The position numbers and the translations under genes were made by a program. Positions 48,184-57,745 of a stretch of DNA of 64,000 nt are shown here, in pieces. The stretch lies in contig NZ_FRCF01000009.1 in assembly GCF_900142805.1 (NCBI RefSeq), positions 26,177-90,176 on the forward strand. Direction: 5' to 3'. Positions within the stretch are counted from its first letter, which is position 1; the number at the start of each line of letters is the position of its first letter. Under the pieces are notes generated by a model. That model did no database searches, had not been told where the DNA came from, and saw only the letters and a list, made by a program, of their open reading frames with translations. Source of the stretch: Lacicoccus alkaliphilus DSM 16010. GTDB lineage: Bacteria > Bacillota > Bacilli > Staphylococcales > Salinicoccaceae.

Positions 48184-50631
48184 TTATTTCTCTGCCGCTT
48201 CCTTCTCCTTCGAAGCCACTGTGAATTCTTCATTTTTATAATCCACAGTCACGACCTTGTTTGCGAAATCGGCACCCGACAGCAATGATTCACTCAAAGT
48301 GTCTTCAATATTCTTCTGGATGCTCCTTGCGAGCGGCCTCGCCCCGTATTCAGGATCGTAACCGTCTTCTGCAATTTGAGCTTTTGCAGCTTCAGTGACC
48401 TCGATATTGATGTTCTGATCGACAAGCCTCTCCTGGAGCTGTTCAATCATCAGGGAGACGATCTCTTTCAGGTGTTCTTTTTCAAGGCTGTGGAAGACGA
48501 TGATATCATCGACGCGGTTGATGAACTCAGGTCTGAATGTATCTTTCAGCTCTTTCATCATCGTGCTTCTGATCGTTTCATAATCCTGGCTGCCGGAGCC
48601 GGAAGTTGTGCCGAATCCTGCAAACTTACGGTCTTTCAGTTCCTGGGCACCGACGTTTGAAGTCATGACGATGATCGTATTCCTGAAGTCGACTGTTCGT
48701 CCGTTTGCATCCGTCAGTCTGCCTTCATCCAACACCTGCAGCAGCATATTGAAAACGTCGGGGTGTGCTTTTTCAATTTCATCAAACAGCACGAGTGAAT
48801 AAGGCTTTCTTCTGACTTTCTCGGTCAGCTGTCCGCCATCCTCATATCCCACGTATCCAGGAGGCGAACCGACAAGGCGGGACACGGAATGCTTTTCCAT
48901 GTATTCACTCATGTCCACCCGGATCATGGCATCTTCCTCACCGAACATCGCTTCGCTGAGCGCCCTTGCAAGTTCCGTCTTGCCGACGCCGGTCGGTCCA
49001 AGGAAGATGAAACTTCCAATCGGACGTTTCGGGTCTTTGAGCCCGGATCTCGCACGACGTACAGCTTTGGAAATAGAAGTGACCGCCTCTTCCTGTCCGA
49101 TGACTCTGTCATGGAGGATCGACTCAAGGTTCAACAAACGCTCAGTCTCCTCTTCAGCGATTTTCGACAGTGGAATCCCTGTCATGCCGCTGATGACTAT
49201 TTCTATATCACTTTGTGTCACTGACTGTGATGACTGTCCCTGCTCTTTTTTCCAGCTGTCCTCTTTTTCCTTCAGCTCTTTTTCGAGCTTGGACTGCTGG
49301 TCACGGTAGTTGGCCGCGGCTTCAAATTCCTGACTCTGCACCGCCGCAGTCTTCTCTTTCTTGACTGCTTCGAGCCTGCTTTCAAGATCCTTCAAATCCG
49401 GCGGGGAAGTGTAGCTGCGCAACCTCACTTTGGATGATGCCTCATCGATCAGATCGATCGCCTTGTCCGGCAGAAAGCGGTCCTGGATATAGCGGGCACT
49501 CATCCTGGCTGCTGCTTCAACCGCTTCATCAGTGATATTTATGCGGTGATGTGCTTCATATTTGTCCCTCAAGCCTTTCAGGATCAGAATGGTGTCTTCG
49601 ACATTCGGCTCATCCACCTGTACCGGCTGGAAGCGGCGCTCGAGCGCCGCATCTTTTTCAATATGCTTACGGTACTCCTCCAATGTGGTCGCACCGATAC
49701 ACTGCAGCTCGCCCCTGGCAAGCGCAGGCTTCAAGATATTGGAAGCATCGATTGCGCCTTCCGCACCACCGGCACCGATCAGTGTATGCAGCTCATCGAT
49801 GAACAATACTACATTGCCTGCTTTATGGATTTCCTCCATCACTTTCTTCATGCGTTCCTCGAACTCACCGCGGTACTTCGTGCCCGCGACCACAGTGCCC
49901 ATGTCCAGGGACATCACACGTTTATCCTTCAGTGTTTCAGGCACTTCATTTTTGATGATGGACTGGGCGAGCCCTTCTGCGATCGCAGTTTTACCCACGC
50001 CCGGCTCACCGATCAATACAGGGTTGTTCTTGGTCCTGCGCGACAACACTTCGATCACGCGTGTGATTTCCTTTGAACGTCCGATCACCGGGTCGAGACG
50101 ATCTTCACGGGCGATTTCCGTGAGGTCCCTCGCTAGTGAATCCAGTGTCGGTGTATTGTTATCTTTCTTTTGTCCGTCTTTATTCTGAAGGGCATCCGGG
50201 TTGCCGAGCATCTTGATGACCGAGGCACGGGCTTTTGTGATGTTCAGGTCCAGGTTGGTGAGCACCCGTGCAGCAACGCCTTCACTTTCCCTGATGAGCC
50301 CGAGCAACAGGTGCTCTGTGCCCACAAAGTTATGATGCAGCTTACGCGCTTCATCCATGGACAGTTCAATCACTTTTTTTGCACGCGGCGTATAATGGAT
50401 GGAGCCGGTCGCATCCTCACCTTCGTTGATCAGATTGAAGACTTCATCCCGCACATTATCTTCGCTGATATTGAAGCTCGAAAGCACTTTAGCAGCAATC
50501 CCCTCTTTTTCTTTGACGAGTCCAAGCAGCAGGTGTTCCGTCCCGATGCTTGAGTGTTTCAGGCTGATGGCTTCTTCCTGGGCATAAGCGAGCACTTTTT
50601 GGGCTCTTTCAGTTAATCTTCCAAATAACAT
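48184..50631 (-). CDS. clpC: ATP-dependent Clp protease ATPase ClpC
   Basis: An 815-residue Hsp100 unfoldase that feeds ClpP. It has two N-terminal Clp repeats (residues 1-140), D1 with GEPGVGKTA, a UVR-containing middle domain ([19 protein letters not shown]), and D2 with [14 protein letters not shown] and the [10 protein letters not shown] pore loop. It degrades McsB-arginylated proteins. It is fourth gene of the ctsR operon and starts right at the mcsB stop. Confidence 0.97.
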   Translation of the reverse strand: MLFGRLTERAQKVLAYAQEEAISLKHSSIGTEHLLLGLVKEKEGIAAKVLSSFNISEDNVRDEVFNLINEGEDATGSIHYTPRAKKVIELSMDEARKLHHNFVGTEHLLLGLIRESEGVAARVLTNLDLNITKARASVIKMLGNPDALQNKDGQKKDNNTPTLDSLARDLTEIAREDRLDPVIGRSKEITRVIEVLSRRTKNNPVLIGEPGVGKTAIAEGLAQSIIKNEVPETLKDKRVMSLDMGTVVAGTKYRGEFEERMKKVMEEIHKAGNVVLFIDELHTLIGAGGAEGAIDASNILKPALARGELQCIGATTLEEYRKHIEKDAALERRFQPVQVDEPNVEDTILILKGLRDKYEAHHRINITDEAVEAAARMSARYIQDRFLPDKAIDLIDEASSKVRLRSYTSPPDLKDLESRLEAVKKEKTAAVQSQEFEAAANYRDQQSKLEKELKEKEDSWKKEQGQSSQSVTQSDIEIVISGMTGIPLSKIAEEETERLLNLESILHDRVIGQEEAVTSISKAVRRARSGLKDPKRPIGSFIFLGPTGVGKTELARALSEAMFGEEDAMIRVDMSEYMEKHSVSRLVGSPPGYVGYEDGGQLTEKVRRKPYSLVLFDEIEKAHPDVFNMLLQVLDEGRLTDANGRTVDFRNTIIVMTSNVGAQELKDRKFAGFGTTSGSGSQDYETIRSTMMKELKDTFRPEFINRVDDIIVFHSLEKEHLKEIVSLMIEQLQERLVDQNINIEVTEAAKAQIAEDGYDPEYGARPLARSIQKNIEDTLSESLLSGADFANKVVTVDYKNEEFTVASKEKEAAEK

Positions 50632-51660
50632 TTATGATGTCCCTCCTATTAATTCACGTAGTAATGTTGCACGTTCTTCGTCAACCGCTCCCTCTAATGA
50701 TGCATACTCTTTTTCCAGGGTGTTCAAACGCATTTTGATGAACGCCGGCTGAATCAGCTGTATCTGCTCCTGGAATCTGATGGTGTACTCAGGCAAAAGT
50801 TTTAAATCAACGCCCAGTTTAACATTGCTTAAATGATTCGCCGCTTCTTTCAAAGATATGGTATGGGCGTATTTGAGCGTGCCGTAAGAACGGAATATGG
50901 AATCCTTCGCTTTCAGGAGATGATCATCATTCATGATGGAGCGCATCTCGTCTTCTTCTTCAATGATCCTCATTTTCAATTCATTCAGGCTGTTGATGAT
51001 TTCTTCCTCGGTCCGTCCCAGTGTAAGCTGATTGGACAGCTGATAAATGTGACCCAGCGGAACGGAGCCTTCCCCGTATATTCCCCTCAGCGTAAAACCG
51101 AAACGGTTCAGGTTGTTTGCGATCCTCTGTATCCTGTTTCCGAGTGACAGTCCCGGTAAATGCAGCATGACGGAGGCTCTGAGCCCGGTACCGACATTGG
51201 TGGGGCAGGCAGTGAGGAATCCGTATTTATCATCAAATGCATAATTCAGTTTTTCTTCCAGTCTGTCGTCAAGTGCAGAAGCCCGCTTGTATAATTCATC
51301 CAGCGAGTCACCCGCTCCCATCACCTGGATCCGGACATGATCTTCTTCGTTGACCATGATGGAGACCGACTCGTCATCGCTGATGTAACTCAACCGCCCC
51401 CGCTTTGTGAACAAGGGGCTGATCAGGTGTTTCTCGACCAGCAATGCTTTATCTTCGAACTTCATTTCATCCAGGTGGACCTGTCTCAGGTCAGTCAGTG
51501 CGGCATTCAATTTCTCGATGACTTCCGACATGCCCTCATCCTTCAGCATGCAGGGAAAAGGGAGGTCCCTCACATTGCGGGCGAGACGGATCCGGGATGA
51601 CATTTCCACGGGTGTTTCTTTGGCTTCGGTTATCCATGGACTAACTTTTCCCATCGTCAT
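50632..51660 (-). CDS. mcsB: Protein-arginine kinase McsB
   Basis: Phosphorylates Arg residues to mark proteins for ClpCP, 342 residues. It has the phosphagen-kinase fold: SSRIRLARNVRDLPFP near the start, CPTNVGTGLRASVMLHLPGL (active-site Cys loop) and RGIYGEGSVPLGHIYQLSNQ. I start at MTMGKVSPW with GGAGG six bases upstream; GTG one codon earlier is the alternative. It overlaps mcsA by 20 bp. Confidence 0.95.
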   Translation of the reverse strand: MTMGKVSPWITEAKETPVEMSSRIRLARNVRDLPFPCMLKDEGMSEVIEKLNAALTDLRQVHLDEMKFEDKALLVEKHLISPLFTKRGRLSYISDDESVSIMVNEEDHVRIQVMGAGDSLDELYKRASALDDRLEEKLNYAFDDKYGFLTACPTNVGTGLRASVMLHLPGLSLGNRIQRIANNLNRFGFTLRGIYGEGSVPLGHIYQLSNQLTLGRTEEEIINSLNELKMRIIEEEDEMRSIMNDDHLLKAKDSIFRSYGTLKYAHTISLKEAANHLSNVKLGVDLKLLPEYTIRFQEQIQLIQPAFIKMRLNTLEKEYASLEGAVDEERATLLRELIGGTS

Positions 51661-52162
51661 CACCTGCCTCCAATGATTTTATCCGGTCCCTGACCACTGC
51701 CGCTTCTTCGAACTCCTGGCGCTCCACCAGCCCGGCCAGCTCCTCCCGGAGACTTTCAATCTGTTTCTTCACCTTGATGTAGGCCGATGATTTCTCCGGT
51801 ACTTTCCCGACATGCTGCGTCTGGTACAGCTGGACCTTGGTGATGATTTCGCTGCTTTTGCTGCTGAAAGTGTCATAGCAGTCCGCACACCCGAACTTGC
51901 CCCTTTTAAGTATGGTTTCTATCGTGGAGCCGCATGTGTCACAGCGCCTTTTCTGTTTTCTGCTCGCTTCCGCAGACTGCTGGGCGGAAAGCGACTGCAG
52001 GAGCTGGTGGATGTCGAACGAATCATCCGGGAAGCTTGCAAACTGGTTCGAGAACGACTTATTGGCGCAGGCTTCGCATAGATACCTTTCTGTTTTGTTC
52101 AAGCCACTGCCTGTCGTGATATGAACAGTCGCTTCATTTTCCTGACATGCTTCACAGATCAT
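51641..52162 (-). CDS. mcsA: Activator of McsB, McsA
   Basis: A 173-residue zinc protein that activates McsB. Four CxxC sites are present: CEAC, CEAC, CDTC and CADC, followed by a UVR domain (AGLVERQEFEEAAVVRDRIKSL). I start at MICEACQENEA with GAGGAG eight bases upstream; a GTG three codons earlier touches the ribosome site. It lies 5 bp after ctsR. Confidence 0.94.
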   Translation of the reverse strand: MICEACQENEATVHITTGSGLNKTERYLCEACANKSFSNQFASFPDDSFDIHQLLQSLSAQQSAEASRKQKRRCDTCGSTIETILKRGKFGCADCYDTFSSKSSEIITKVQLYQTQHVGKVPEKSSAYIKVKKQIESLREELAGLVERQEFEEAAVVRDRIKSLEAGDDDGKS

Positions 52163-52167
52163 AAAAA

Positions 52168-52635
52168 TCACTCCTCGGTGTATAGGATGACATCGATGAT
52201 GTTCAGTAGTATCTTCGCCCGGAGCTGGTCCCTGTACGGCAGTTCAATCATCAACGACTCGCGGTCGAGGGCCGCATTGATGATTTTCCCCTCCTTCAAA
52301 GTGATCACTTCGTTTTCGTACAGGGACTGGACGATATGCCGGGCATTCCTCTGGCTCAACCCGGTCCCTATCATTTGTTTTAAGCGGGCGAGATATTCCG
52401 CTTTTGTATGTGTCTCGACTTTGGTGATCCGTATATATCCCCCGCCACCCCGCTTGCTCTCCACCAGATATCCGTGCTCGTTGGTGAATCTGGTCTTTAT
52501 GACATAGTTCAGTTGGGACGGGACACAGTCAAATTTTTCAGCAATATAGGCACGCTTGATTTCCACGGGTTCGCCGTCGGAATCCGCCAGTAATGCCTTC
52601 AAATATTCTTCAATGATATCCGACATGTTACGCAT
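52168..52635 (-). CDS. ctsR: Heat-shock repressor CtsR
   Basis: A dimeric repressor of clp genes, 155 residues. The winged helix-turn-helix includes QLNYVIKTRFTNEHGYLVESKRGGGGYIRI, whose Gly-rich wing is the heat sensor. The C-terminal domain is the McsB/ClpC target. AGAGGTG precedes the ATG. It represses its own operon through the operator at 52648-52664. Confidence 0.97.
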   Translation of the reverse strand: MRNMSDIIEEYLKALLADSDGEPVEIKRAYIAEKFDCVPSQLNYVIKTRFTNEHGYLVESKRGGGGYIRITKVETHTKAEYLARLKQMIGTGLSQRNARHIVQSLYENEVITLKEGKIINAALDRESLMIELPYRDQLRAKILLNIIDVILYTEE

Positions 52636-52647
52636 GCTGTCACCTCT

Positions 52648-52664
52648 TTTGACCTTCTTTGACT
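52648..52664 (-). promoter_or_regulatory. CtsR operator
   Basis: AGTCAAAGAAGGTCAAA on the minus strand: two direct heptads with a 3-base gap, matching RGTCAAA-NAN-RGTCAAA. It lies just behind the -10 box. Confidence 0.92.
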
Positions 52665-52666
52665 AA

Positions 52667-52695
52667 AGTATACAGCCTGCGCTAAATTTTGGCAA
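52667..52695 (-). promoter_or_regulatory. Promoter of the ctsR operon
   Basis: TTGCCA (52690-52695), 17 bp, TATACT (52667-52672) on the minus strand, followed at once by the CtsR operator. Confidence 0.82.
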
Positions 52696-52731
52696 ATTTA
52701 TTGTTCATATTTCAAGGTTGTTCTTTATTTC

Positions 52732-52752
52732 TGTAAACGTTTGCATTATAAT
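52732..52752 (+). promoter_or_regulatory. cre-like site with -10 of nupC
   Basis: TGTAAACGTTTGCA (52732-52745) matches the CcpA consensus except one base and is followed by TATAAT (52747-52752). The site covers the spacer and -35 region, as expected for repression. Confidence 0.55.
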
Positions 52753-52853
52753 GATTCGGTATCGCCTTTCAGCCTCATATACTTTATAATGAGGAACGAG
52801 ACGTACACATACATATTTTACATCATAAATCTTGTAATATGGAGGATTTTATC

Positions 52854-54065
52854 ATGAGTATTGTTATGGGAATAGTGGGTGTGCTATTCGTAATGTTCCT
52901 CGCCTGGATTGCGAGCACCAACCGTAAGCTCGCATTCAAGAAGTGGAAGAACATCCTGATTTTAGTCGCCCTGCAACTGTTCTTCGCATTCCTGTTCTTG
53001 AACACGACCTGGGGTCAGACTGTCATAGGGTGGCTGGCGGATGCTTTCGACACCCTCCTCGGCTTTGCACGTGAAGGTGGATTGTTCGTCTTCGGTGATC
53101 TGATGAGTGATAATGGCGGTGAAGCCACAGATGTGTTCTTATTCAACGTTTTAGTACCCATCATATTCATATCGGCAATCATCGGCATCCTCTCCTACAC
53201 CAGGATCCTGCCGTTCATCATCAAAGGCCTCGGTATACTGCTCACCAGAATAACCGGCCTGCCCTATATCGAATCCTATAACGGTGCGGCTTCCATGATG
53301 CTCGGTCAGTCGGAGGTTTTCGTCTCACTCAAGAACCAGCTGCCGAGAATGACGACTGCACGCCTTTATACACTCGCGGCACAGGCGATGAGTTCCATCT
53401 CCCTGTCGATTGTGGGCGCCTTCTTCACCATGCTGGAGCCGCAATTCGTGTTGATCGCCATCGTGCTGAACTTATTCGGGATTTATGTCATCGTCCATAT
53501 CATCAACCCTTATGAAGAGTTGATCGTTGATGACGGTGCAGAAATTTCCACCAAGCCGGAAGCAGGGAAGTCATTCTTCCAAGTGCTTGGCGACTATATC
53601 ATCGATGGTGGTAAAATCGTACTGATCGTCGGTGCCATGCTGATCGGTTTCATTGCGCTGATCAACCTGCTGAACGAACTGTTCCTGCTCATACCGGGAT
53701 CAAGCCTCACGTTCCAGGACATCCTCGGCTATATCTTCATGCCGATCGCATTCCTGATCGGTATCCCGTGGAATGAAGCGCAGATTGCCGGAAGCCTTAT
53801 GGCGACCAAACTGATCACAAATGAATTCGTAGCGATCATTGAATTCCAGCCTATCGCTGAAGAAGTATCAAGAAAGACGCAGGCAATGCTTTCAGTATTC
53901 ATGATTTCATTTGCCAACTTCGGCAGCATCGGCATCATCGCCGGTTCCGTCAAAGGTCTCCACAATGAAAGCGGGGACAAGGTGGCGAGATTCGGTCTCA
54001 AGCTCGTCTACGGTGCGACTCTCGTCAGCCTGCTGACAGCGACGATCGTCGGTTTCTTCTTTTAA
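52854..54065 (+). CDS. nupC: NupC family nucleoside transporter
   Basis: A concentrative nucleoside transporter of 403 residues with about ten hydrophobic segments. Family signatures are YNGAASMMLGQSEVFVS, the EAxS-like QAMSSISLSIVGA, and SFANFGSIGIIAGSVKGL. It imports nucleosides with protons or sodium. I start at MSIVMGIVG with GGAGG upstream; an earlier ATG overlaps that site. The cre-like element suggests catabolite repression. As recalled, its neighbour ctsR is conserved in Staphylococcus. Confidence 0.92.
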   Translation: MSIVMGIVGVLFVMFLAWIASTNRKLAFKKWKNILILVALQLFFAFLFLNTTWGQTVIGWLADAFDTLLGFAREGGLFVFGDLMSDNGGEATDVFLFNVLVPIIFISAIIGILSYTRILPFIIKGLGILLTRITGLPYIESYNGAASMMLGQSEVFVSLKNQLPRMTTARLYTLAAQAMSSISLSIVGAFFTMLEPQFVLIAIVLNLFGIYVIVHIINPYEELIVDDGAEISTKPEAGKSFFQVLGDYIIDGGKIVLIVGAMLIGFIALINLLNELFLLIPGSSLTFQDILGYIFMPIAFLIGIPWNEAQIAGSLMATKLITNEFVAIIEFQPIAEEVSRKTQAMLSVFMISFANFGSIGIIAGSVKGLHNESGDKVARFGLKLVYGATLVSLLTATIVGFFF

Positions 54066-54078
54066 TATTTAAACGAAA

Positions 54079-54103
54079 AAGAACGCTCAATCCGAGCGTT
54101 CTT
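54079..54103. terminator. Bidirectional terminator, nupC / small membrane gene
   Basis: A 10-bp stem AAGAACGCTC with its complement and loop AATCC, with T-run to the right and A-run (T on minus) to the left. Confidence 0.9.
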
Positions 54104-54111
54104 TTTTATCT

Positions 54112-54300
54112 TCATGATGCAATGAGGGTGAAGATGCCCATCAAGATGATTGTCATGGCGGTAAAGGTGAGGAAATAAATGACATAGCGGCGTTCATGTT
54201 TTTTGAAATAACCCCCGAACTGCAAAATCGAGAGCATCCCGGTGATCAGGAAACCTGCAATTGAGATGATGAGTACTATATACATAATATTTAAAATCAT
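54112..54300 (-). CDS. Two-helix small membrane protein
   Basis: A 62-residue protein (MILNIMYIVLIISIAG...) with two membrane helices at about residues 3-25 and 38-60 and a basic loop FKKHERRY between. GGAGG lies 11 bases before the ATG, somewhat far. It is flanked by a terminator shared with nupC. I do not recognise the family. Confidence 0.6.
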   Translation of the reverse strand: MILNIMYIVLIISIAGFLITGMLSILQFGGYFKKHERRYVIYFLTFTAMTIILMGIFTLIAS

Positions 54301-54394
54301 GATTGAAGCATCCTCCGTTATGAATCTTAAGACCATTGTACAGTAAATCCGAAATTACACCACGTAAAATTGAAACGGCCCGGAATCTCCTGAT

Positions 54395-54423
54395 TTGATT
54401 GGGGCGGATGGATGTGCTAGCAT
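54395..54423 (+). promoter_or_regulatory. Promoter of the guanidine exporter operon
   Basis: TTGATT (54395-54400), 17 bp, TAGCAT (54418-54423), placed just before the riboswitch. Confidence 0.6.
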
Positions 54424-54434
54424 GTATGTGAATA

Positions 54435-54555
54435 TGGGAAAGAGTCCACTAGGGTTCCGCAGCACTGCTGGTCTGGACCGAGAGTGGACCCATGGAGCAA
54501 TCCGTGACACGGAGGGATAAAAGCCTGGGAGATTTGAATATCTCCCGGGCTTTTT
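54435..54555 (+). ncRNA. Guanidine-I (ykkC-yxkD) riboswitch
   Basis: The leader shows the class signatures ACTAGGGTTCCG, GGTCTGGACCGAGAG and ACACGGAGGGATAAAAGCC. It is followed by a terminator hairpin at 54521-54555 (AAGCC, GGGAGAT and complements, then TTTTTATTTT). Guanidine binding should block the terminator and switch on the exporter pair. The 5' boundary is approximate. Confidence 0.92.
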
Positions 54556-54582
54556 ATTTTATATTTGAAAGGATTTGAATTT

Positions 54583-54918
54583 ATGAACTGGATCAAGATC
54601 ATCATCGCTTCGGTATTTGAGGTCGGCTGGGTCATCGGCCTGAACCACGCCGACAACTGGTGGCAGTGGGCCCTTACAGTGATTGCGATTTATGTGAGTT
54701 TCCACCTTTTGATCGTCGCTTCCATGGCGCTGCCGGTGGGCACTTCCTACGCTGTGTTCGTCGGCCTCGGGGCGACCGGGGTCGCAATCACCGATTTCGT
54801 GCTGTTCGGGCAGCCGTTTACAATCTGGAATCTCGTATTCATCGCAGTGCTGCTGGCCGGTGTCATCGGCCTGAAGATGGTCACATCGGAAGAACGTATT
54901 GAGGAGGCGGAAAAGTAA
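54583..54918 (+). CDS. ykkC: SMR guanidinium exporter subunit YkkC
   Basis: A 111-residue four-helix small multidrug resistance protein. The central Glu of TM1 is residue 13 (ASVFEVGWVIGL), and SYAVFVGLGATG and the Trp-rich TM1-2 loop are typical. Upstream guanidine-I control assigns it to the heterodimeric guanidinium/proton antiporter type (GdnCD) rather than EmrE. I start at MNWIKIII with AAAGGA upstream. Its stop overlaps the partner's ATG. Confidence 0.9.
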   Translation: MNWIKIIIASVFEVGWVIGLNHADNWWQWALTVIAIYVSFHLLIVASMALPVGTSYAVFVGLGATGVAITDFVLFGQPFTIWNLVFIAVLLAGVIGLKMVTSEERIEEAEK

Positions 54919-55232
54919 TGGCTTGGATATTATTGATTTTCGCAGGCATCTTTGAGATGCTCGGCGTGAACGCGATCAACGTCTACACCCATAAAAGGAC
55001 GAAGTCTGCCCTCTTCGGCATACTGGCCTTCTTCGGCCTGAGCTTCATCTCACTGTCCCTCGCCATGAACGAGATACCGATGAGCACCGCCTATGCAGTC
55101 TGGACCGGCATCGGTGCAGCAGGCGGGGCGATCCTGGGCATGCTGTTTTATGATGAACCGAAAAACTTCCCGAGAATCTTTTTCATCGCTTTGATCATCG
55201 GCAGCGCTGCCGGTTTGAAGGCGATCAGTTGA
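54918..55232 (+). CDS. ykkD: SMR guanidinium exporter subunit YkkD
   Basis: A 104-residue second half of the SMR heterodimer, with Glu13 in AGIFEMLGVNAIN and AYAVWTGIGAAGGAILGM. It has four membrane helices. GAGGCGG precedes the ATG, which shares bases with the ykkC stop (TAATG), ensuring matched synthesis. Together with YkkC it should export guanidinium. No guanidine-degrading enzyme lies nearby. Confidence 0.9.
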   Translation: MAWILLIFAGIFEMLGVNAINVYTHKRTKSALFGILAFFGLSFISLSLAMNEIPMSTAYAVWTGIGAAGGAILGMLFYDEPKNFPRIFFIALIIGSAAGLKAIS

Positions 55233-55244
55233 TATGATGCAGTA

Positions 55245-55286
55245 AACTGCCCGGCACGCTGGTTTTCTCAGCACGGCCGGGCAGTT
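55245..55286. terminator. Bidirectional terminator after ykkD
   Basis: An 11-bp stem AACTGCCCGGC with complement and TTTTT behind it. The convergent SRPBCC gene ends 23 bp further on. Confidence 0.85.
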
Positions 55287-55309
55287 TTTACAGGGAGGGG
55301 ATCATGTAC

Positions 55310-55786
55310 TCACAGTCCCAGTTCCTCTTTCACTTTCTTCTTCCGTTCTTCAAGAGCATCCGCCCCGACTTCCTGCAGCTCGCCTGTTTCAGCAATATGT
55401 TTCAGATTCTCAAGCTGGAAATACCAGCCGGCGAAGTCCTCCACGATATTCCCGATTGCCGCAGGCAGTCTTTCCTGGAACCTCACCAGCGTCTTGTCCT
55501 CTTCAGCCTCGACAATCTCGATCCTCACATCTCCTGCACTCCATGTGAAGACCAGCCTCTTCCTTTCGATGAGGTCCAGTATATACATATGATCGTGCGT
55601 GCCGTCACCCAGCTCAAGCAATAACTTCTCCGGCCTTGCTTCGTCTTCGAATGTCAATTCCGGAAACCATTGTTTGCTCCCCTCCGACGTCCCGAAATAA
55701 TAAAACACATGTTCATGCCCTTCATTGATTTCAATTTCAAGCGTCTGGTAAGCGCTGTATTCATCAGTCCAGTATTCAGTTTTCAT
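55310..55786 (-). CDS. SRPBCC (START/AHSA1-like) domain protein
   Basis: A 158-residue soluble protein with the helix-grip pattern: an opening strand TLEIEINEGHEHVFYYFGTSEG, SKQWFP early in the fold, and a final long helix (VEDFAGWYFQLENLKHIAETGEL). Such proteins bind hydrophobic ligands in a deep pocket or act as stress chaperone partners. The ligand is unknown. AGGAG precedes the ATG. It stands alone in the accessory segment. Confidence 0.72.
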   Translation of the reverse strand: MKTEYWTDEYSAYQTLEIEINEGHEHVFYYFGTSEGSKQWFPELTFEDEARPEKLLLELGDGTHDHMYILDLIERKRLVFTWSAGDVRIEIVEAEEDKTLVRFQERLPAAIGNIVEDFAGWYFQLENLKHIAETGELQEVGADALEERKKKVKEELGL

Positions 55787-55861
55787 GATGGCATCCTCTC
55801 CTTTTCAAATGTTTAAACCATTCATGTTTCCATTATAGCAATTAATCCCCTGATAAAAAAA

Positions 55862-55881
55862 GCAGTGCACTTTTGCACTGC
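55862..55881 (-). terminator. Terminator of the LLM oxidoreductase gene
   Basis: An 8-bp stem GCAGTGCA with complement; on the minus strand T residues follow. Confidence 0.8.
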
Positions 55882-55892
55882 AGGAATATCCT

Positions 55893-56885
55893 TTATAAAA
55901 GTTCTTTTGCGAGCAGTTTATACACATCCAGACGTTTCTCCTGTGAGTGCGGGATGCTGCAGATCATCGCTTCTTCGAATCCGTACAGCTCCTGTTCCTC
56001 CTTCATTTTTGCGGCCACTTCTTTGGCGGAACCGACAAGGTGGAGTTTACGGCTCCTCTGTATGGACATCCTGTCCATTTCGCTGAGCGGGTAATTCTGC
56101 GCCTCTTCCGGCGTCATCGTCTGTGTGATCCGCCCCTGCTCGAGCATGAGCCTTGAAATATCATAAGGCAGCGCCTCATACTCCGCTTCTTCACGTGTCT
56201 CGACAGCCGTCACCATATATGAGACATTGATCGCCGGCTCCTCCATCAGCGCCGACGGTTTGAACCTCTCCTTGTAAAGGTCCAGTATCTCCTTAGAGAG
56301 TTCACCGTTGAAGAATTGCGCAAATGAATAGCCCGCACCCATCCCGGCAGTGGCGATTGCACTGTTCCCCGTCGAACCGAGCATCCACGCTTCAGGCAGT
56401 TCTACATCCGAAGGATATGCCGGCGTCGAACCGTACAGGCGGCCTTCCGGCACTTCATCGTTGAGCAGCTGCATCGTGATCTGGAATTTTTCATAGAGGT
56501 CGTCCACCTTCGGCTGTCCACCTTGTGCGAGTGCATACATGGCGGAGTGATCGCCCCCCGGCGCACGTCCCGCACCGAAATCGATCCTTCCTGGTGAAAA
56601 TGCACTGAGGGTCTTGAAAACTTCAGCCAGTTTCAGAGGTGAATAATGCATCATCATGACCCCCCCTGTGCCTATCCGTATATTTTCAGTTTTCGCTGCA
56701 AGCCTTGCTGCAGTGACTTCCGGCGCCGAGCTCACATGCGACCTTGTACCGTGGTGTTCAGCCATCCACATCCGGTGGTAGCCCAGCTCATCCGCGAGGA
56801 CCGCAAGCTCATCCGCCTTGAGGAGTGCCTCAGCCGACTTGTTGCCCATGGTGACGGGCGCCTGGTCCAATACGCTCAATTTCAT
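55893..56885 (-). CDS. LLM-class flavin-dependent oxidoreductase
   Basis: A 330-residue luciferase-like TIM-barrel protein. Segments MWMAEHHGTRSHVSSAPEV, RIGTGGVMMMHYSPLKLAE and GRAPGGDHSAMYAL are typical of the single-component YhbW/MsnO8-like branch. It probably uses FMN supplied by a reductase; the substrate is unknown. It is monocistronic. Sulfonate monooxygenases belong to the same superfamily and an importer of that type lies 1.2 kb away, but a functional link is only a guess. Confidence 0.85.
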   Translation of the reverse strand: MKLSVLDQAPVTMGNKSAEALLKADELAVLADELGYHRMWMAEHHGTRSHVSSAPEVTAARLAAKTENIRIGTGGVMMMHYSPLKLAEVFKTLSAFSPGRIDFGAGRAPGGDHSAMYALAQGGQPKVDDLYEKFQITMQLLNDEVPEGRLYGSTPAYPSDVELPEAWMLGSTGNSAIATAGMGAGYSFAQFFNGELSKEILDLYKERFKPSALMEEPAINVSYMVTAVETREEAEYEALPYDISRLMLEQGRITQTMTPEEAQNYPLSEMDRMSIQRSRKLHLVGSAKEVAAKMKEEQELYGFEEAMICSIPHSQEKRLDVYKLLAKELL

Positions 56886-57058
56886 TTACAGCCATCCTTT
56901 CGATTCTCAAACAGGTATTTTTCAAATTAGAAATGATATTATCAGCTGCATCCGGCCCATTCAATATAACTGCCTGAAATAAAGCCAGCCCGCCGTTTAC
57001 TTTGGCTGCCAAATCATATATTCTCAGTATATTGAACCCACCTTGAAGGAGTGATCCA

Positions 57059-57646
57059 ATGCCAGCTGAGGCGCATGGTGCCCGCGGCCGTCCTTTTTTA
57101 AAGACTGCCGCACTCTTCCACCTGTATTTCATATCATTCTACCTGCTGATGCTCATCATCTTCAGCCGGTTCACCGTGAGTGCGCTGCTGCTGCTCATCC
57201 CGCTCCTCATCCTCGGAATGGTGCCGCTCATGGAACGGGGATTGAAGGCGCATAAGGAGAAGTCCGTACAACGGGAATTCTTTCCTGCCATCGGGTTTCT
57301 GACGTTGTTCGTATCAGCGAAAGTGATCATGCTCGGCTCCCTTCATGCCAGCATGTCGGCTTTTTACATCGTCGACCTGGAAGCCTCTGTAATCAACATG
57401 TTACTCGTCGGAACTTTTACACTCGCCCTCGCTTTATCGATCTATTTCTTTTTCACTGCAGAGTCATGGACCGGGCGCTTCATTTTTGTCATTCTCGGTG
57501 TGTATTCCGCAGCCCGAATACTGCACCCTTTCGCCGTCATTCCTGGAATTACGGGATGGATTCTGCAATACATGACCCTCGCCGCACTGCCGGTGATACT
57601 TGCCGCCCTGTTCATCAGGGCGAAACGCGGAGGGGACTCGGAATGA
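57059..57646 (+). CDS. Unknown multi-pass membrane protein
   Basis: A 195-residue protein with about six hydrophobic helices after a short basic N-terminus (GARGRPFLK). Charged loop residues (ERGLKAHKEKSVQREF) separate helices 2 and 3, and the tail is RAKRGGDSE. AAGGAG lies seven bases before the ATG. No motif suggests a function, and I do not recognise a family. It may be expressed with the next small membrane gene. Confidence 0.68.
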   Translation: MPAEAHGARGRPFLKTAALFHLYFISFYLLMLIIFSRFTVSALLLLIPLLILGMVPLMERGLKAHKEKSVQREFFPAIGFLTLFVSAKVIMLGSLHASMSAFYIVDLEASVINMLLVGTFTLALALSIYFFFTAESWTGRFIFVILGVYSAARILHPFAVIPGITGWILQYMTLAALPVILAALFIRAKRGGDSE

Positions 57647-57745
57647 ACTTTCATCCATGTCCGATTTTCGTCATGATTCGCATCGTTCATCTGCAGATGC
57701 TCTGCTATACTCAATGTAAACAGACTAATGAATCAGGTGATCATA

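Noticed and set aside
49562..50188. A 208-codon plus-strand frame inside clpC
   Set aside because: Antisense shadow of the ClpC D1 domain; composition is Ser/Arg rich as expected for a reverse frame.
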